The position numbers and the translations under genes are program-made. Below, one piece after another: positions 50,901 to 61,551 of a stretch of 64,000 nucleotides of DNA (its first letter is position 1; the number at the start of each line of letters is the position of its first letter). This DNA comes from Embiotoca jacksoni (taxonomy: Eukaryota > Chordata > Actinopteri > Embiotocidae). The DNA is taken from positions 11,373,224 to 11,437,223 of the forward strand of contig JAKOON010000005.1 of the NCBI GenBank assembly GCA_022577435.1, in the 5' to 3' direction. The notes under the pieces were generated by a model, which was given only the letters and a program-made list of their open reading frames with translations, was not told the origin of the DNA and ran no database searches.

Positions 50901-53900
50901 TTTTTGGTGTGTCTTCAAAATGTTCATCCTGACATGTTTTACATCAAAAGCTTTTACAAATTGCTATTAATAATAATGAAAAATGCTCAACTACTTTTCT
51001 TTTTTTGGAAATAATAACTAACACATCACATTCATAGCTCTCACTTCAAAAACCGAGTGACAGTATCAGCTAATTTAGTCCAGGTGACTGAGATGTTATG
51101 AAGAAATTGTTTACAATTTTGGGAAATACACTTGAAGACTGATACCTCTCTAATGTCTGCGCATCAAAGCAAAGGGCTACTAGCCTACTTAGCAGCTTAG
51201 CATTACAATAGAAGCAGAAGAAATCAGTTTACCTGCCTCCTGCCATAATTTATCATTAAAGAAGCGACAGACTGTCAGAAAAGCTGAATCATTCGAGAGT
51301 CAAAATGTGTGGAGAAAAGAGGACGATATAACTGCATCAGGGCTGCAAGAAAATATATTATTGTCAAAGTCATTATTCGCCCCATACCTGTTGTGAGACT
51401 GATATAATATTTGTCTGACACCAACCGAGAAAGCAATATTGTATAAGACCAAGACACATTTAAACATATAAATGTAATGCATTAACCTGATTATTTTCAT
51501 ATAAAGAAAAGCACAGGAATTGAGAGATAACTGTCATTTTCTGGTGTGAGATGGAGAGAAGATTCAGATTCATACAGAAGTAGGGGACATGTTGGCTTCC
51601 CTTATTATGTATTGATATAATTGGCCACCGGTATGAGAGCAGTTATGAATAGTTGACCTGTCTTTAGCACGGTGAGAAAATAACTCAGTTTGTGCCTCAA
51701 CTTCTCACTGTATGTATTTTAGCCTCAGCACAGCTCAGTGTGTGCATGTATCTCTGTTTGTCTGTTTGTCTGTGTGTGCTTGTGTGCACGCGTGTGTGAC
51801 ACAGTGCTCTGAGGAAAGGCTGTCGATGTCTGGAGATTGACTGCTGGGATGGGCCAGATATGGAGCCGGTCGTTTACCACGGCTACACCCTCACCACCAA
51901 GATACTCTTTAGGGATGTTATCAGCACTGTGAAGAAACATGCCTTCGAGGTAACAGCATGTAGTTTGTAACATATGTATTTCCTGTTCTTAAGTGGTGCC
52001 CTGGGCTCAGTGTTTGCTCTGTAGGCGCCAGGAGTCCCCACTGAGCTGCATTTGCTCTAATTAATAACCTCTCTGATAAAAGTGCTTTGCCTGCGAACTG
52101 TCTGATTTACCAATTCAGGCCAGGGAAGACTTTAGACCCTGCAGACAGCCGTCAGGAGCATCCAGGTTGATGCTCATTGTAAGGAATGGAGGCTAAATCC
52201 TGTTTTGTTTTTTTTCTGGTGTGATCATTTCTTGACAGGTGTCTGCTTACCCAGTGATCTTATCTTTGGAGAACCATTGCTGCAAGGAGCAGCAGGAGGT
52301 TATGGCCCAGTACCTCATCTCTATCCTGGGGGACAAGCTGCTGTCAACTCCCTTGGATCATCCAACCCCCGGAGACCTTCCAGGCCCAAATGTAAGCCTC
52401 AGAAGAAGCAAAAGTTTGGCTACGTGAATGGTAAATTAGAAGAAGGATCTGTATTTACTGTTAGCGCCGGTGGGCAGGCAGAGGAGTGATGGTGTTAGCA
52501 TCTATAAGTCCCTATCATCTTTCATAGCACTGCAAAACAAGGAGAGAATAAGACCTCTTCGTCGTCACGGAGGGACTCATTAGTCTCTTTCTGAGGCTCC
52601 ATGTACCCCTCTCCTCCGTGAGGACATCAGGGTAAATGGACGCCTACATTTGCAAGCCTCTTTAATCTCTCAGAGAGTTGCTAAATTGAATGTGATGTGG
52701 TTGATCCTGAGAAGTGTCCATCACTTGAAGCATGTTGAGGCACTTGAGCAGATAGTTCATTTAGATTACCCTGTTCGGGCTCTATCTCATCTAAAAGCAT
52801 CTGTCTCAACTCATTAGGAAGCGACCGGCCTGAAAGACACTCAGTCCCTCCAATCTATGACGAGGGGGATAACGTTTTTTTTTCTCTGAGTGTGAAGGTA
52901 TGTGTGCTGTCTCAACCGAGTGTCTCTCCCTCTGACTTCCACTGCTTTAGAGTTTACTGCAAAAAAATGAGTTGTGTTTTGTCCTCAGAGTGGACATCAT
53001 TTTTTATCTTTATGATTTAGAAAGTGGGGGCGCTAATGGTGTCTTCTTGACTTTTAACCCCTTGCAAAGAAAACACAAAATCAGTGTTCATGTTTTAGAT
53101 TCATGCAGCTTCACAGCCAAGTTACAATCTAATTATGAAAATGGAACCAATCTGCAATTGCTCAGAATTGCTTACGAGTTGCACTGCACTCTGAGCAGTT
53201 ATATCAAAGCATTTAAAATTGTCCCCCAAGTTGTCAAAGCCACAGGAAAAATGGGGGAAAAAACTGTAGTTTTGGCTTTATTTTTCAATTCTCCAGTGTT
53301 GTTGTAGGATTAGAAATAAGATCCAGTTAATTCACATGTTATTATGTGACTTTATTCTATTTTTACTGTCAGCATGAGGCAAACCTCCCCTCAAGAACCG
53401 CATATAATATCCTGAATTGCATCAACATCAGCAAAGCCTCTATTTTAGCTCTGCAGACTGTATAATTTTGAGTAACTGAAAGAGTGCAGTGAGGCAGTGC
53501 CAAGTGAAGCTGTGAAGCTTGTAATTTTTACACAGTATGGCCTCTTACAGGTTGTTGATGTTGGCATATCTGTAATTATTTTGCATAATTTGCCTGTGCA
53601 TACAGCACAGAGCTGCCTTCAGACCAGGATTTTTTTTTTTTTTTTTTTTTGCTTTTAGCACATTGCTGCGAGAGAGAGCCCGACAGAGTACGAACATATT
53701 TGTAGAGGACAGTGAAATGTGGCAGCAGATGTGTTATTCAGTGATTTGATACACGTTTCGTCTCTTCTTATCTTTCCAAACTTGGCTGTGTGTATGTATG
53801 CACTGATGTGGATGTGACTCTGGAGAACAGTATAGTGGGGGTGGTTTGTTCAAAAGGAATGTAGTGATGTTTGTGTCCTAAGTTTTAGGAAGCATGAGCA

Positions 53901-56900
53901 GCTTGATTGATGCAAATGATGGTTTTATGAGTGTGGCGTGAATGTACATGTTTGTAATTATACTGTACTGTGTGTGTATGTGTGGGAATGCCAGGACCTG
54001 AAGTATAACATCCTCATCAAGAATAAAAAGATAAAACCTCAGATTAAGACAGAGGACGCAGCAGGGGCAGAGGAGAGTGCAGATGAGGGGGAGGTGGAGG
54101 AGGAGGAGGAGGAGGAGGAGGAGTCTGAGGAGGACGAGGATCATCAAACAAAAAGGTTTTGGTCTTCCAAAAAGGCAGGGTCAAAGAAAAAAGTAAGTCA
54201 GGGTTTATCAGTCAGATTAAAGCAACACATTTTCAGAAATAGTTAGAAACAGATGGAGACAAAATGGAAACAGCTAAAGCTTTTCAACCTGCTGTTATTT
54301 TAATTTCACTGCTGTCTTTTTTTCTCTTCTCTTCCCTAAATGTATTGAGCAGAAGAAGAAGGTGGTGGTGGCCCAGTCTTTATCTGACTTGGTAATATAC
54401 ACAGGGTCTGTCAAGTTCATCAGCTTCAGTCATGCCAAGGACAACCAAAACTGCTACGAGAACACATCTATGGCAGAGAAGAAGGCTCGCAAGCTCACCA
54501 AAGCCTCAGGTAGGGCGTCTTTTATTGATCTGACAACATGATTTCAAAGTAATAAAGAATGTGTACTATCATTTTGATGAGCTCGGCAGATTCACTTGAT
54601 TTATCATCACACTGAGCTCTCTCTGCTCCTTGGATGAGATATGCAATTATCACCAAGTCCATAAACATCCATAATAATAAAAGCATATTTAACATGACAT
54701 ATACAGGGGAGTAGTTTTTAGGGACTAAAGCCCAGAAATGTGTCTCACACTCTCAATACTGGGGAAGTGAAAAGAGCCCACAGAGGTTTCAAATCAATGG
54801 ATAATCAGTTAAACTGTCATCACGCTGCTGTGCAGCAGTATATTGGAGAAACAGAGTGATGTGGAGAAATGAAATCCCTTCCTGCTGAGGAGGAATGACA
54901 CTTTCCAGACACGCAGTTACATTATGAGCTGGTTGACTTGGTTGGCAGGGACCATGAGCAGTCTTAGTTAAGCTGGAGCTGTAAAAACCTTATAGTTTGT
55001 CAAGCAGGAAAACCACGCAGTTATGGTAATGATAACAGACAGACTGAAGCTGTGTGCCAGTCTGTTAGTCATACGAAGGAGGATGATGGTACATGCATCA
55101 AAACCTAATCAGGAAAAATAGTTTCCACCTTTGTTGGTATTCACTTTCCATTTAACGTAAAGTTAAAAAAACCAGAAAGCCAATAATCATTAATGTATTG
55201 TCAAGAACTCTGATCCGTCCAATGACAAATTGTAAAATATTTTTTTTAAAGTCACCTGCAGGTTGACCTCAATGCTCTCACTGGATCACTGATTCACACA
55301 GACAGCGACACTCAGTCAGATAGTTAGATTAAAATGCACACGATCACAGAAATGACATCTGTTAAGTGAGTCTGATGAATGAGTGTGTGTCAGATTAGAC
55401 TTCTGACCTTTGATGTGTTGTGCGTCCTCTCTCTCAGGTCCAGATTTTGTTCAACACAACCAGAAGTTCATCAGCAGGATTTACCCGGCGGCCTCGAGGA
55501 CGTCCTCCTCCAACTACAACCCTCAGGAGTTTTGGAACATGGGCTCGCAGATCGGTGAATTGGAGGAGGGCGAGTTTATAGCTGTTAAAAACATGAGAAA
55601 GACCTCATCAATGCACACTTAAGAGATATGACCAAATACATTATTTATATTATTAGGATTTCAAGTTGTATATATTTAATGGGCAATTAATCAGATCATT
55701 AAAATCATTTAAAGGATATATTCATTAATTATACATATGTCAACTTAAAGTGATTACTACTTTTCCATTACCTTTGTTTAAACTTTGGTGAACATCAAAA
55801 CCCTAAAAAACAACAATTCAAAAGCCTGAAAACCTGGAAAAGAAAATGTTCCACTCCTGTGTCAGCAGAAATCAAATGTTTTTTGACACACAACCGCTGT
55901 GATCCGTTACAAGCTATTGAAATGGAAAGAGTTGCAGTCCAAAAATCAGACTGTCAAACTTCAAAGGGAACAACCCGGCCAAGTGTCCTGTCGATTAACG
56001 GTGAAAAGAACATTTCATTCCAGCCCACAGCCTGACCACCTCATCTGTGTTTTCCCTGGAGCAAGTCCTCTCCCGGCCCTTATCACACCCTTTCTAAATC
56101 GATTTGCACCCTCGTAAATGCATTTTTTTTCTTTTCTTTAAACTACAGCAATGTCTGGGTCAAACCTGAACTTTTTTTTCTCCACTTATTTCTTTCGAGT
56201 CAAGCATGAGCATTGGGCTTGATATAAATATAACATACCTGTGCTTTCTAGAGTAACCCTGCTTTAAAAACAAACAAAAAATCATAACCTTTATATACTC
56301 CATCCTTCCAGTAATACATGATTTACACATGAGGTTGAGGTCTCCACCCTGATCTGTCTGAGATGTCTTGGCCAGTGTTCTTGTCATTCCATCTGTCTTC
56401 ACACAGCCTCGTCATCTGTCTCCATCAGTCAGTCAGTCAGCCTCTGACTCTGACATGGAGCCCTGCTGATCGCTGAGCAGACTGTCTTCGTGCTGTGGTG
56501 GCAGCCGTGCACATGGTGATCTGCACTTTTCACAGTTGCAGGGGGCTGCGTTCTCAGTTGAGATGGATTAATTAGATCAGTTATTTGGAGATCCACTGGG
56601 CCTCTGTGACACACAGTGTAAAAAACAAGAGGCCGAACGATGCTGTGCAACACGTTGTTCATTAAACATACTTCTTTGCATTATTAACCGCATTATTGCA
56701 GGCTCACCAGAGATTTCTGTCCAATCATACAAAGATATACTTAAAATCTATTGGTAGGTTTACTTCTGCCTCTTTCATCATCTGTCAATGTGTTTATATG
56801 TCTAAACTGTGTAGTCACTGATGATACAAAGGACTCTGTGTATGCAGTACACATGCTAACACAGAGCTTTGCACTGGCACAGTTGGTGATTCTAAATGCC

Positions 56901-58402
56901 TCCATGATGCAACGTATGTCATTTTAGCAGAAACATTTCAAATCATTGTATAATTTAACTGTCTCCTGCAGAGTGAAAAAGAACTTTAGAAAAGGGAAGG
57001 TACGCCGCGATTATCTCATGCAGCTTGTTTTATTTTAACAAGCTTTAGGCGCCCTCAATTTTGTTCCTGCACCTAATTTTTTTTTTGCTGCTGCTTTGTG
57101 GCCCCATGTTTCCATTGTTCCAAGACTATCCCATGGTGTTTTTCAGTGGCTCTCAATTTCCAATCTCTGGGCTTGCCTATGGACCTTAATGATGGCCGTT
57201 TCCAGGACAACGGGGGCTGCGGATACGTCCTGAAGCCGGCAGTGCTCAGGTCCAGTCAAAAGAGCTTTAATCCCAGCTGCAGCCAGCACGGCCTCAAGCC
57301 CACACACCTGCTGCTCAAGGTACAGCTATGGAGCACTGAACACTGAATAATCTACTCATGGTGGATTTATGGATTAAGGTGTAATGTTACAAGACTGTCT
57401 GTGGGTGTGGGTGTGTGTTCGTTATGTGCATCTACGTGTGTCTATGCCTCACAATCTAGGGCATTGTGTAGCAGAGCTCATCTTACTCTTTCGCCTCCGA
57501 GATAAACGCTTTCCTGCCGGATGCTGTGAACCAACAATGATGTAAATCTCCCTGAGAGTGTCTGTTTAATTAGATTATCTCCCTCAGAAAGTTAACGGAA
57601 AGGAGAGACAGAGGTTATCTAATGCAATTAGACCCACGGTCCAATTAATAAATCATCCCTATTCCATTATTTTAAGCATCTTGGGGGACAGTGATAGCAG
57701 CAATTGTAATGTACAGTATAAGGCACACGTCAAAGGGTGGTAGATGCTGTTGAGAACAGTCACATCTTTTCATTTAAGGACAACAGTCACACACAAGCTC
57801 CTCTTGGTCCTCACACAGACTATTGGCTCTTATGTGTAATAATGTGAGAGATATCTGAGGCTCTGCACTGCAAAGACAATTTGATGAACTGCATGGCATC
57901 ACATGGAACTCATGCAGCTTTATCGCAGAAAAGGAAGGAGGGATCTTCAAATGTAGTCACTCTGCTGGAATTACTCTGCTGGAATCAGTCTCACGGTCAG
58001 CTACGAACCACAGTGATACTTTTAAAAAAACTCGCTTTTCCTAAACTGAAAATCTGGGCTGTCCACGCCGAGTCGATTAATAGCCTTGTAGTTAGTTCAA
58101 GTCAATAGTTGATTAATGTTTAGTCGATTATTTGAGGACAGCTCCACCGAAAATACAAACATTTTTCTCAGCTTCTAATTTAACCATGCAGATTTGAGAA
58201 ATGATCATCACCATTAGCTACCATTAGCTGTTGTTTATTGTCATTGTGTTATTAAGTCCTATCATACAATATTGCCACTACAATTCTTTGCTTGTTATAT
58301 GATGAAGGAAATAAGTCTTGATCAGACGACAGTTTACTTCGATTGCACAGACTCTCACAAGTTAAACAAAAGCACATCGTCTAATAGAATAATATACACA
58401 CA

Positions 58403-58491
<89 letters not shown>

Positions 58492-61400
58492 CCCCATCAT
58501 GAGGCAGACAATATAAATGTGATATGATGTGTTTTTTGGGTGCCCTGGGAAAAAGCCCTACTTTATTTATTCACATCATCACTCTGTATTATTAGATCAC
58601 TTCAGGGAAAATCCTACAATCTTGACTCAGCTTTCATCTCATGGAGAATCAGACTCATGAGTAGAATTCAGTGTTGTAACTTAGGTAGGGTCGGGTTTTC
58701 AATCTTTCAACATTAAATTATTCATCTGTTCAGGATCTGTTGAGCTTTCATGAGTCTATTTAGCATAAAACCGTCAACAATAAGCAATGGTCGGCTGTTA
58801 TAACAAATCTTCATGTGACGATAACTCCACTGTTATGTACTCACACGTAGAGACCATTGTGACTGTGAATGAGCATCACGCAGGGTGTTTTGTAATGTGA
58901 CTTTAGGAGAGAAAAGGGACTGTAATTTTGGGACGGACACCGTAAACCTCCATCAGTGCCAAGCGGGGTATGCCATGATAAGTACATGCAGGTTTGTCTT
59001 TGATCAGGGCCAGGTAAGGGAAGGCTCAATGTGAGAGGACTGCAGATAAGCCTGCCTCTCTCCAGACTGGTGTAATTACAGTGCTCTCCTCTTCTCTTTC
59101 CTACTCTTACTGTCTCTCCTGGTTTCTCACCACTTACACCTATATTTATTGTTTATTCATTGTACAGATGACGTCTCTGTGTGTCTACCTACAGGTGATC
59201 AGTGGGTCCAATATGCCGGTCCCTAGGAGTGGTAAACCTCTGGACCCCTTTGTCAGAGTGGAGATTCACGGGATTGCATCTGACTCCTGCAGAAAAAACA
59301 CGCATACTGTCAGAAACAATTGTAAGTACTGCAACACAAACTGTGTTTAGGACATTTTAAAACATAGCATGACTGCCTCAGCTCTGTTTTATCAGCCTAA
59401 GTTTTATTTTGTCAGAATTAACTCTGCATCTTTGACACTCAGCTGAAAGTGTTTTACATTATTTCCTAGTAATTAAGAATAACAAATTTCTGAGCCCTTA
59501 TCAGAAGCTCATATCAGATGTGAGAGCTCCTAGGTTATGTTTGTTCTTCCTGAAGAACTGGAGGTCACTGTGACATTGATGGTTTCTTCCATTTAAAATG
59601 CACGTCACCCTCGAAGTGGCAATTGAGGAAGAATCGGAGGATAACTAAAGTACGATTCTTTCTTTGAAAACCACAAAAATCTGTACCAAAGTTTGCAGCA
59701 ATCCATCCATCCAGGACCAAAGTGACAGAGTGACAGACGTGCACACACACTGCCATCAATAAGGCCACAGTGAGCAAGACCATGTTCACCTCTGGTTTTG
59801 TACTAACATATGCAGCTACAAGTACAAATGATATCTGAGAGCATGTCTACTACCAGCATAATGTGAGGCGATGTCAATCTTCAGGTGAAAACATGGAAAC
59901 CACCTAACTGAATTCTAGAAAGGTCTATTCAGTCTGACAGCAGTATTTCATGGTTTAAATATGTTTTTTTTTTTTTTCGTCTTCCTTTAAATGAATTTCC
60001 CGGGTAGCTGCCGTTGAGCTTCTGAAAATAAATGTGCTGATGAGTTTCTTAAAAATGTAGAAGTGAATTTACTTTGAAGAGAAGTCTGTAATGCAGTATC
60101 GCTATGACTGAAACATGTTGGTAGTTTCTGCACACAAGATGAATCACTGCAGTGTAATTCCTTAGATCCTCATATGAACACATTTGGTGAGATGAGACAG
60201 AGAGGGATGCAAGGAGAGAGGGACAGGGTAGAAGACAGTAAAGAGTCCTGGAGGGCACAGAGCGCTTATGCAGGGACATAAATCATAAAATCGTCTCATG
60301 AAACAGATAAGGTCACTGCTGAATACAAATGGATGTGTATTTAAATGAGAACTGGGTTGTAAAATGGGAACCTGAGAAAATTGTTAGAATTTATTTTTTA
60401 AACTTGTTCTGCAAAACTAAAGCTTGTAACGCTTGTCATGTTATCATCAAGCTACTGTGGGTCTGTTTATTTACTGTGTCGATGGGATGTTGGTTTAAAC
60501 TGTTGGATTTGTAGACATTCATTTCCTCACAGGATGAAATGGAAGAAGCTAACAAGCAGGTGGATTGTTGTTATCATGATAGGTGGCGGGTACTTTTCCA
60601 CGGGGCCCCCATTTTTTCTACAGTAGCCCAGAACAGACACACCAAACACTGGTTGCAGAGAGCGCTGCTTATCGCTTTTTCCACGAGTTTTGCGGCCACT
60701 ATTCTCGTATACACCGTAAGGAGAGGGTGAGGCGAGGGGGGTTCAATGGTTTTTAATCTGCAACCTCACCACTAGTTGCCACTAAATCCTACACACTGCT
60801 CCCTCTAAATTTAGTACTGAGCAATTTCTGTACAAACTGCGCAGGGAATTTAGAGCTGTTTCACTGCAGCCAGCTTCCTGCTGCCACCATAAACAAGTTG
60901 AGAACCTTAAAATCAAAACAATGTGCTGAAAGATGCTAGAACGTGCTGCAACTGAGATTAACTGCAGTCAAGTTCATCAAGCAACTCCATCCATATACAA
61001 TTAGATGAGGATCCACTGTTTATATAAAACTAAATCCAGAGATGTTTGATTCTGATTACCTTTACAGCTCTGACTCCTTTTTGGGAAACTGACATGAACT
61101 TCAATATTAGTGTCCCGGAGCTCTGCCTCATCCGCTTCTGTGTCCGTGATCAGACCGGCCTCCTTAGCAGCGAGTTTGTGGGCCAGTACACCCTGCCCTT
61201 CACCAGCCTGAAGAAAGGTGAGCCACTGGGCAGAAAAAGCAACAAGGGGTGGGGGGGGGTTGGGAGCCAGATGAAGAGCTAAATTACATCAGGTGACATT
61301 GTCAACCATCATTGTATTTCCTCCACATTCGTGTCAGCATAACTGAAGGTTGGTCTCTGCTCTGTGGCTGGCTTTTTTAGGGAAAGGATCCCGTCTATCT

Positions 61401-61551
61401 ATATGACGCTCACGTATTTAGCAGCTATACATACATTTCTTTTCACGCCTCCCTTCCTTCTCCACCTCCAGGCTACCGCTGGGTGCCTCTCCGGTGCCGA
61501 GACGGATGCAGCCTGGATCCAGCCTCCCTCTTCGTCTTTGTCTGGTATTAA
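47749..61551 (+). CDS. plcz1: PLC-zeta-like phosphoinositide phospholipase C (11 exons)
   Basis: Exons 47749-47944, 48965-49166, 51805-51949, 52239-52391, 53995-54192, 54353-54509, 55438-55554, 57147-57319, 59195-59321, 61068-61217 and 61472-61551 all have GT-AG borders. They join in one frame to 565 codons and a TAA. Numbering from the first exon, residues 1-82 are EF-hand lobe 2, about 96-240 the X domain, about 250-310 an acidic then lysine-rich linker, about 305-430 the Y domain and 448-565 the C2 domain. Active-site residues expected from PLC-delta1 are present with the right spacing: His113, Asn114, Glu143, Asp145, His158 and Glu192. There is no PH domain, and the C-terminus SLFVFVWY resembles PLC-zeta. 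Adjacency to pik3c2g supports zeta. It hydrolyses PIP2 to IP3 and diacylglycerol, raising calcium. EF-hands 1-2 and the true start were not found; ATG 47752 or 47755 could serve. A delta-type PLC is the alternative. Confidence 0.85.
47945..48964 (+). other. plcz1: plcz1 intron between exons a and b
   Basis: One kilobase of AT-rich intronic sequence with GT-AG ends. No repeat family or extra exon recognised. Confidence 0.8.
48965..49166 (+). CDS. plcz1: plcz1 exon b (EF-hand end and start of X domain)
   Basis: Acceptor CCTCTTCCAG, donor TTTG|GTAGGG. It reads MTFEGFLRYMESRDCCVF, the last EF-hand helix, then VYQDMDQPLTNYFISSSHNT, the opening of the PLC X barrel. It carries the first catalytic histidine and the metal-binding asparagine (SSHN). 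Confidence 0.93.
49690..50241 (-). mobile_element. Internally deleted mariner-like element
   Basis: TA dinucleotides flank the element. The left end TTTTTGTGACCACTGGTACG and the inverted right end TTTTTGACCATCGGTACGTG pair, and the similarity continues through GAATTACACCATAGAC against GATTTCACCATGGAC, about 45 bases in all. On the minus strand it reads HREFVAQGQTVNTEFYYN, a QHDNA motif in another frame, and PDLPPCDFFMFPKK near 49795-49750. These are mariner transposase signatures. Frameshifts and its length of about 550 bases against about 1.3 kb show it is dead. Confidence 0.75.
51105..51245. repeat. Partial copy of the 39361-39902 repeat family
   Basis: TTTGGGAAATACACTTG, GAAGACTGATACCTCTCTAA and CTTAGCAGCTTAGCATTACA match the terminal and subterminal parts of that family as I know it. 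Confidence 0.5.
51805..51949 (+). CDS. plcz1: plcz1 exon c (X domain core)
   Basis: Acceptor GTGACACAG, donor GAG|GTAACA. It reads ALRKGCRCLEIDCWDG, with the calcium-binding Glu and Asp of EIDCWDG, and VVYHGYTLT, with the second catalytic histidine. These are among the most invariant PLC motifs. Confidence 0.95.
51950..53994 (+). other. plcz1: plcz1 introns around exon d (51950-52238 and 52392-53994)
   Basis: A short 289-base intron and a 1.6-kb intron. The second has a poly-T run near 53630-53650. The 111-codon frame at 52972-53307 has no recognisable motif and is unlikely to be an exon. Confidence 0.75.
52239..52391 (+). CDS. plcz1: plcz1 exon d (X domain end)
   Basis: Acceptor TTCTTGACAG, donor AAT|GTAAGC. 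It reads VSAYPVILSLENHCCKEQQE, with the third calcium-binding glutamate in SLENHC, and finishes DLPGPN. The exon is 51 whole codons, phase 0 at both ends. Confidence 0.95.
53995..54192 (+). CDS. plcz1: plcz1 exon e (X domain C-terminus and acidic X-Y linker)
   Basis: Acceptor GGGAATGCCAG, donor AAA|GTAAGT, 66 codons. It opens DLKYNILIKNKKIKPQ, whose lysines correspond to the phosphate-binding pair of PLC-delta1. A linker dominated by Glu and Asp follows, including nine consecutive Glu from GAG codons at about 54095-54121, and ends with a lysine cluster. Confidence 0.9.
54088..54140. repeat. plcz1: Coding GAG/GGA trinucleotide repeat in plcz1
   Basis: Nearly pure GAG repeat lying inside exon e, encoding the poly-glutamate part of the X-Y linker. 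Being a microsatellite, it may vary in length between individuals without breaking the frame. Confidence 0.9.
54353..54509 (+). CDS. plcz1: plcz1 exon f (lysine cluster and start of Y domain)
   Basis: Acceptor TATTGAGCAG, donor TCAG|GTAGGG. It reads KKKVVVAQSLSDLVIYTGSV, the standard opening of the PLC Y half, and ends AEKKARKLTKAS. Confidence 0.94.
54510..55437 (+). other. plcz1: plcz1 intron between exons f and g
   Basis: AT-rich, GT-AG bounded, nothing recognised in it. Confidence 0.8.
55438..55554 (+). CDS. plcz1: plcz1 exon g (Y domain)
   Basis: Acceptor CTCTCTCAG, donor ATCG|GTGAAT. It reads GPDFVQHNQKFISRIYP and SSNYNPQEFWNMGSQI. It includes the arginine of the RIYP motif that contacts substrate phosphate in PLC-delta1 and the conserved NPQEFWN. 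Confidence 0.95.
55555..57146 (+). other. plcz1: plcz1 intron between exons g and h
   Basis: 1.6 kb, GT-AG bounded. It includes a small (CAGT)n-like run near 56427-56440; otherwise nothing recognised. Confidence 0.8.
57147..57319 (+). CDS. plcz1: plcz1 exon h (Y domain end)
   Basis: Acceptor GTTTTTCAG, donor AAG|GTACAG. It reads VALNFQSLGLPMDLNDGRFQ and NGGCGYVLKPAVLR, both nearly invariant in PLC enzymes, and runs into the Y-C2 linker. Confidence 0.95.
57320..59194 (+). other. plcz1: plcz1 intron between exons h and i
   Basis: 1.9 kb, containing a long AC microsatellite and a weak fragment of the GCAACTAATGATT repeat family near 58075-58145. Confidence 0.8.
58395..58490. repeat. (AC)n microsatellite
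   Basis: About 45 AC units with a GC interruption near the left end, within a plcz1 intron. Confidence 0.98.
59195..59321 (+). CDS. plcz1: plcz1 exon i (C2 domain, first part)
   Basis: Acceptor CTACCTACAG, donor AATT|GTAAGT. It reads VISGSNMPVPRSGKPLDPFV and RVEIHGIASDSCRKNTHTV. The LDPFV motif supplies the first calcium-loop aspartate expected in a C2 domain. Confidence 0.93.
59322..61067 (+). other. plcz1: plcz1 intron between exons i and j
   Basis: 1.7 kb. It contains a probable dispersed repeat at about 59560-59790 (TCTGTACCAAAGTTTGCAGC then AATCCATCCATCC) and a MITE-like repeat at 60575-60812. Confidence 0.75.
60575..60812. repeat. Dispersed teleost MITE-like repeat, partial
   Basis: The blocks CTACAGTAGCCCAGAACAGA, CACCAAACACTGGTTGCAGA, GAGTTTTGCGGCCACTATTC, GCAACCTCACCACTAGTTGC and ACTAAATCCTACACACTGCTCC are one end of a repeat common in percomorph fishes. 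Frames across it are not genes. Confidence 0.65.
61068..61217 (+). CDS. plcz1: plcz1 exon j (C2 domain, second part)
   Basis: Acceptor CTTTACAG, donor AAAG|GTGAGC. It reads LTPFWETDMNFNISVPELC, LIRFCVRDQTGLLSSEF and VGQYTLPFTSLKK, the final strands of a PLC C2 domain. Confidence 0.94.
61472..61551 (+). CDS. plcz1: plcz1 terminal coding exon k
   Basis: Acceptor CCACCTCCAG, stop TAA at 61549-61551. It reads GYRWVPLRCRDGCSLDPA then SLFVFVWY. Mammalian PLC-zeta ends similarly with two further residues; PLC-delta proteins end differently, which favours zeta. Confidence 0.93.

Larger units (their letters stand above)
49167..51804 (+). other. plcz1: plcz1 intron between exons b and c
   Basis: A 2.6-kb intron holding the mariner-like element and a fragment of the inverted-repeat family seen at 39361-39902. 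No extra exon recognised. Confidence 0.85.

Noticed and set aside
52972..53307. 111-codon frame in a plcz1 intron
   Set aside because: The flanking exons already join without a gap relative to homologues, and no motif is present.
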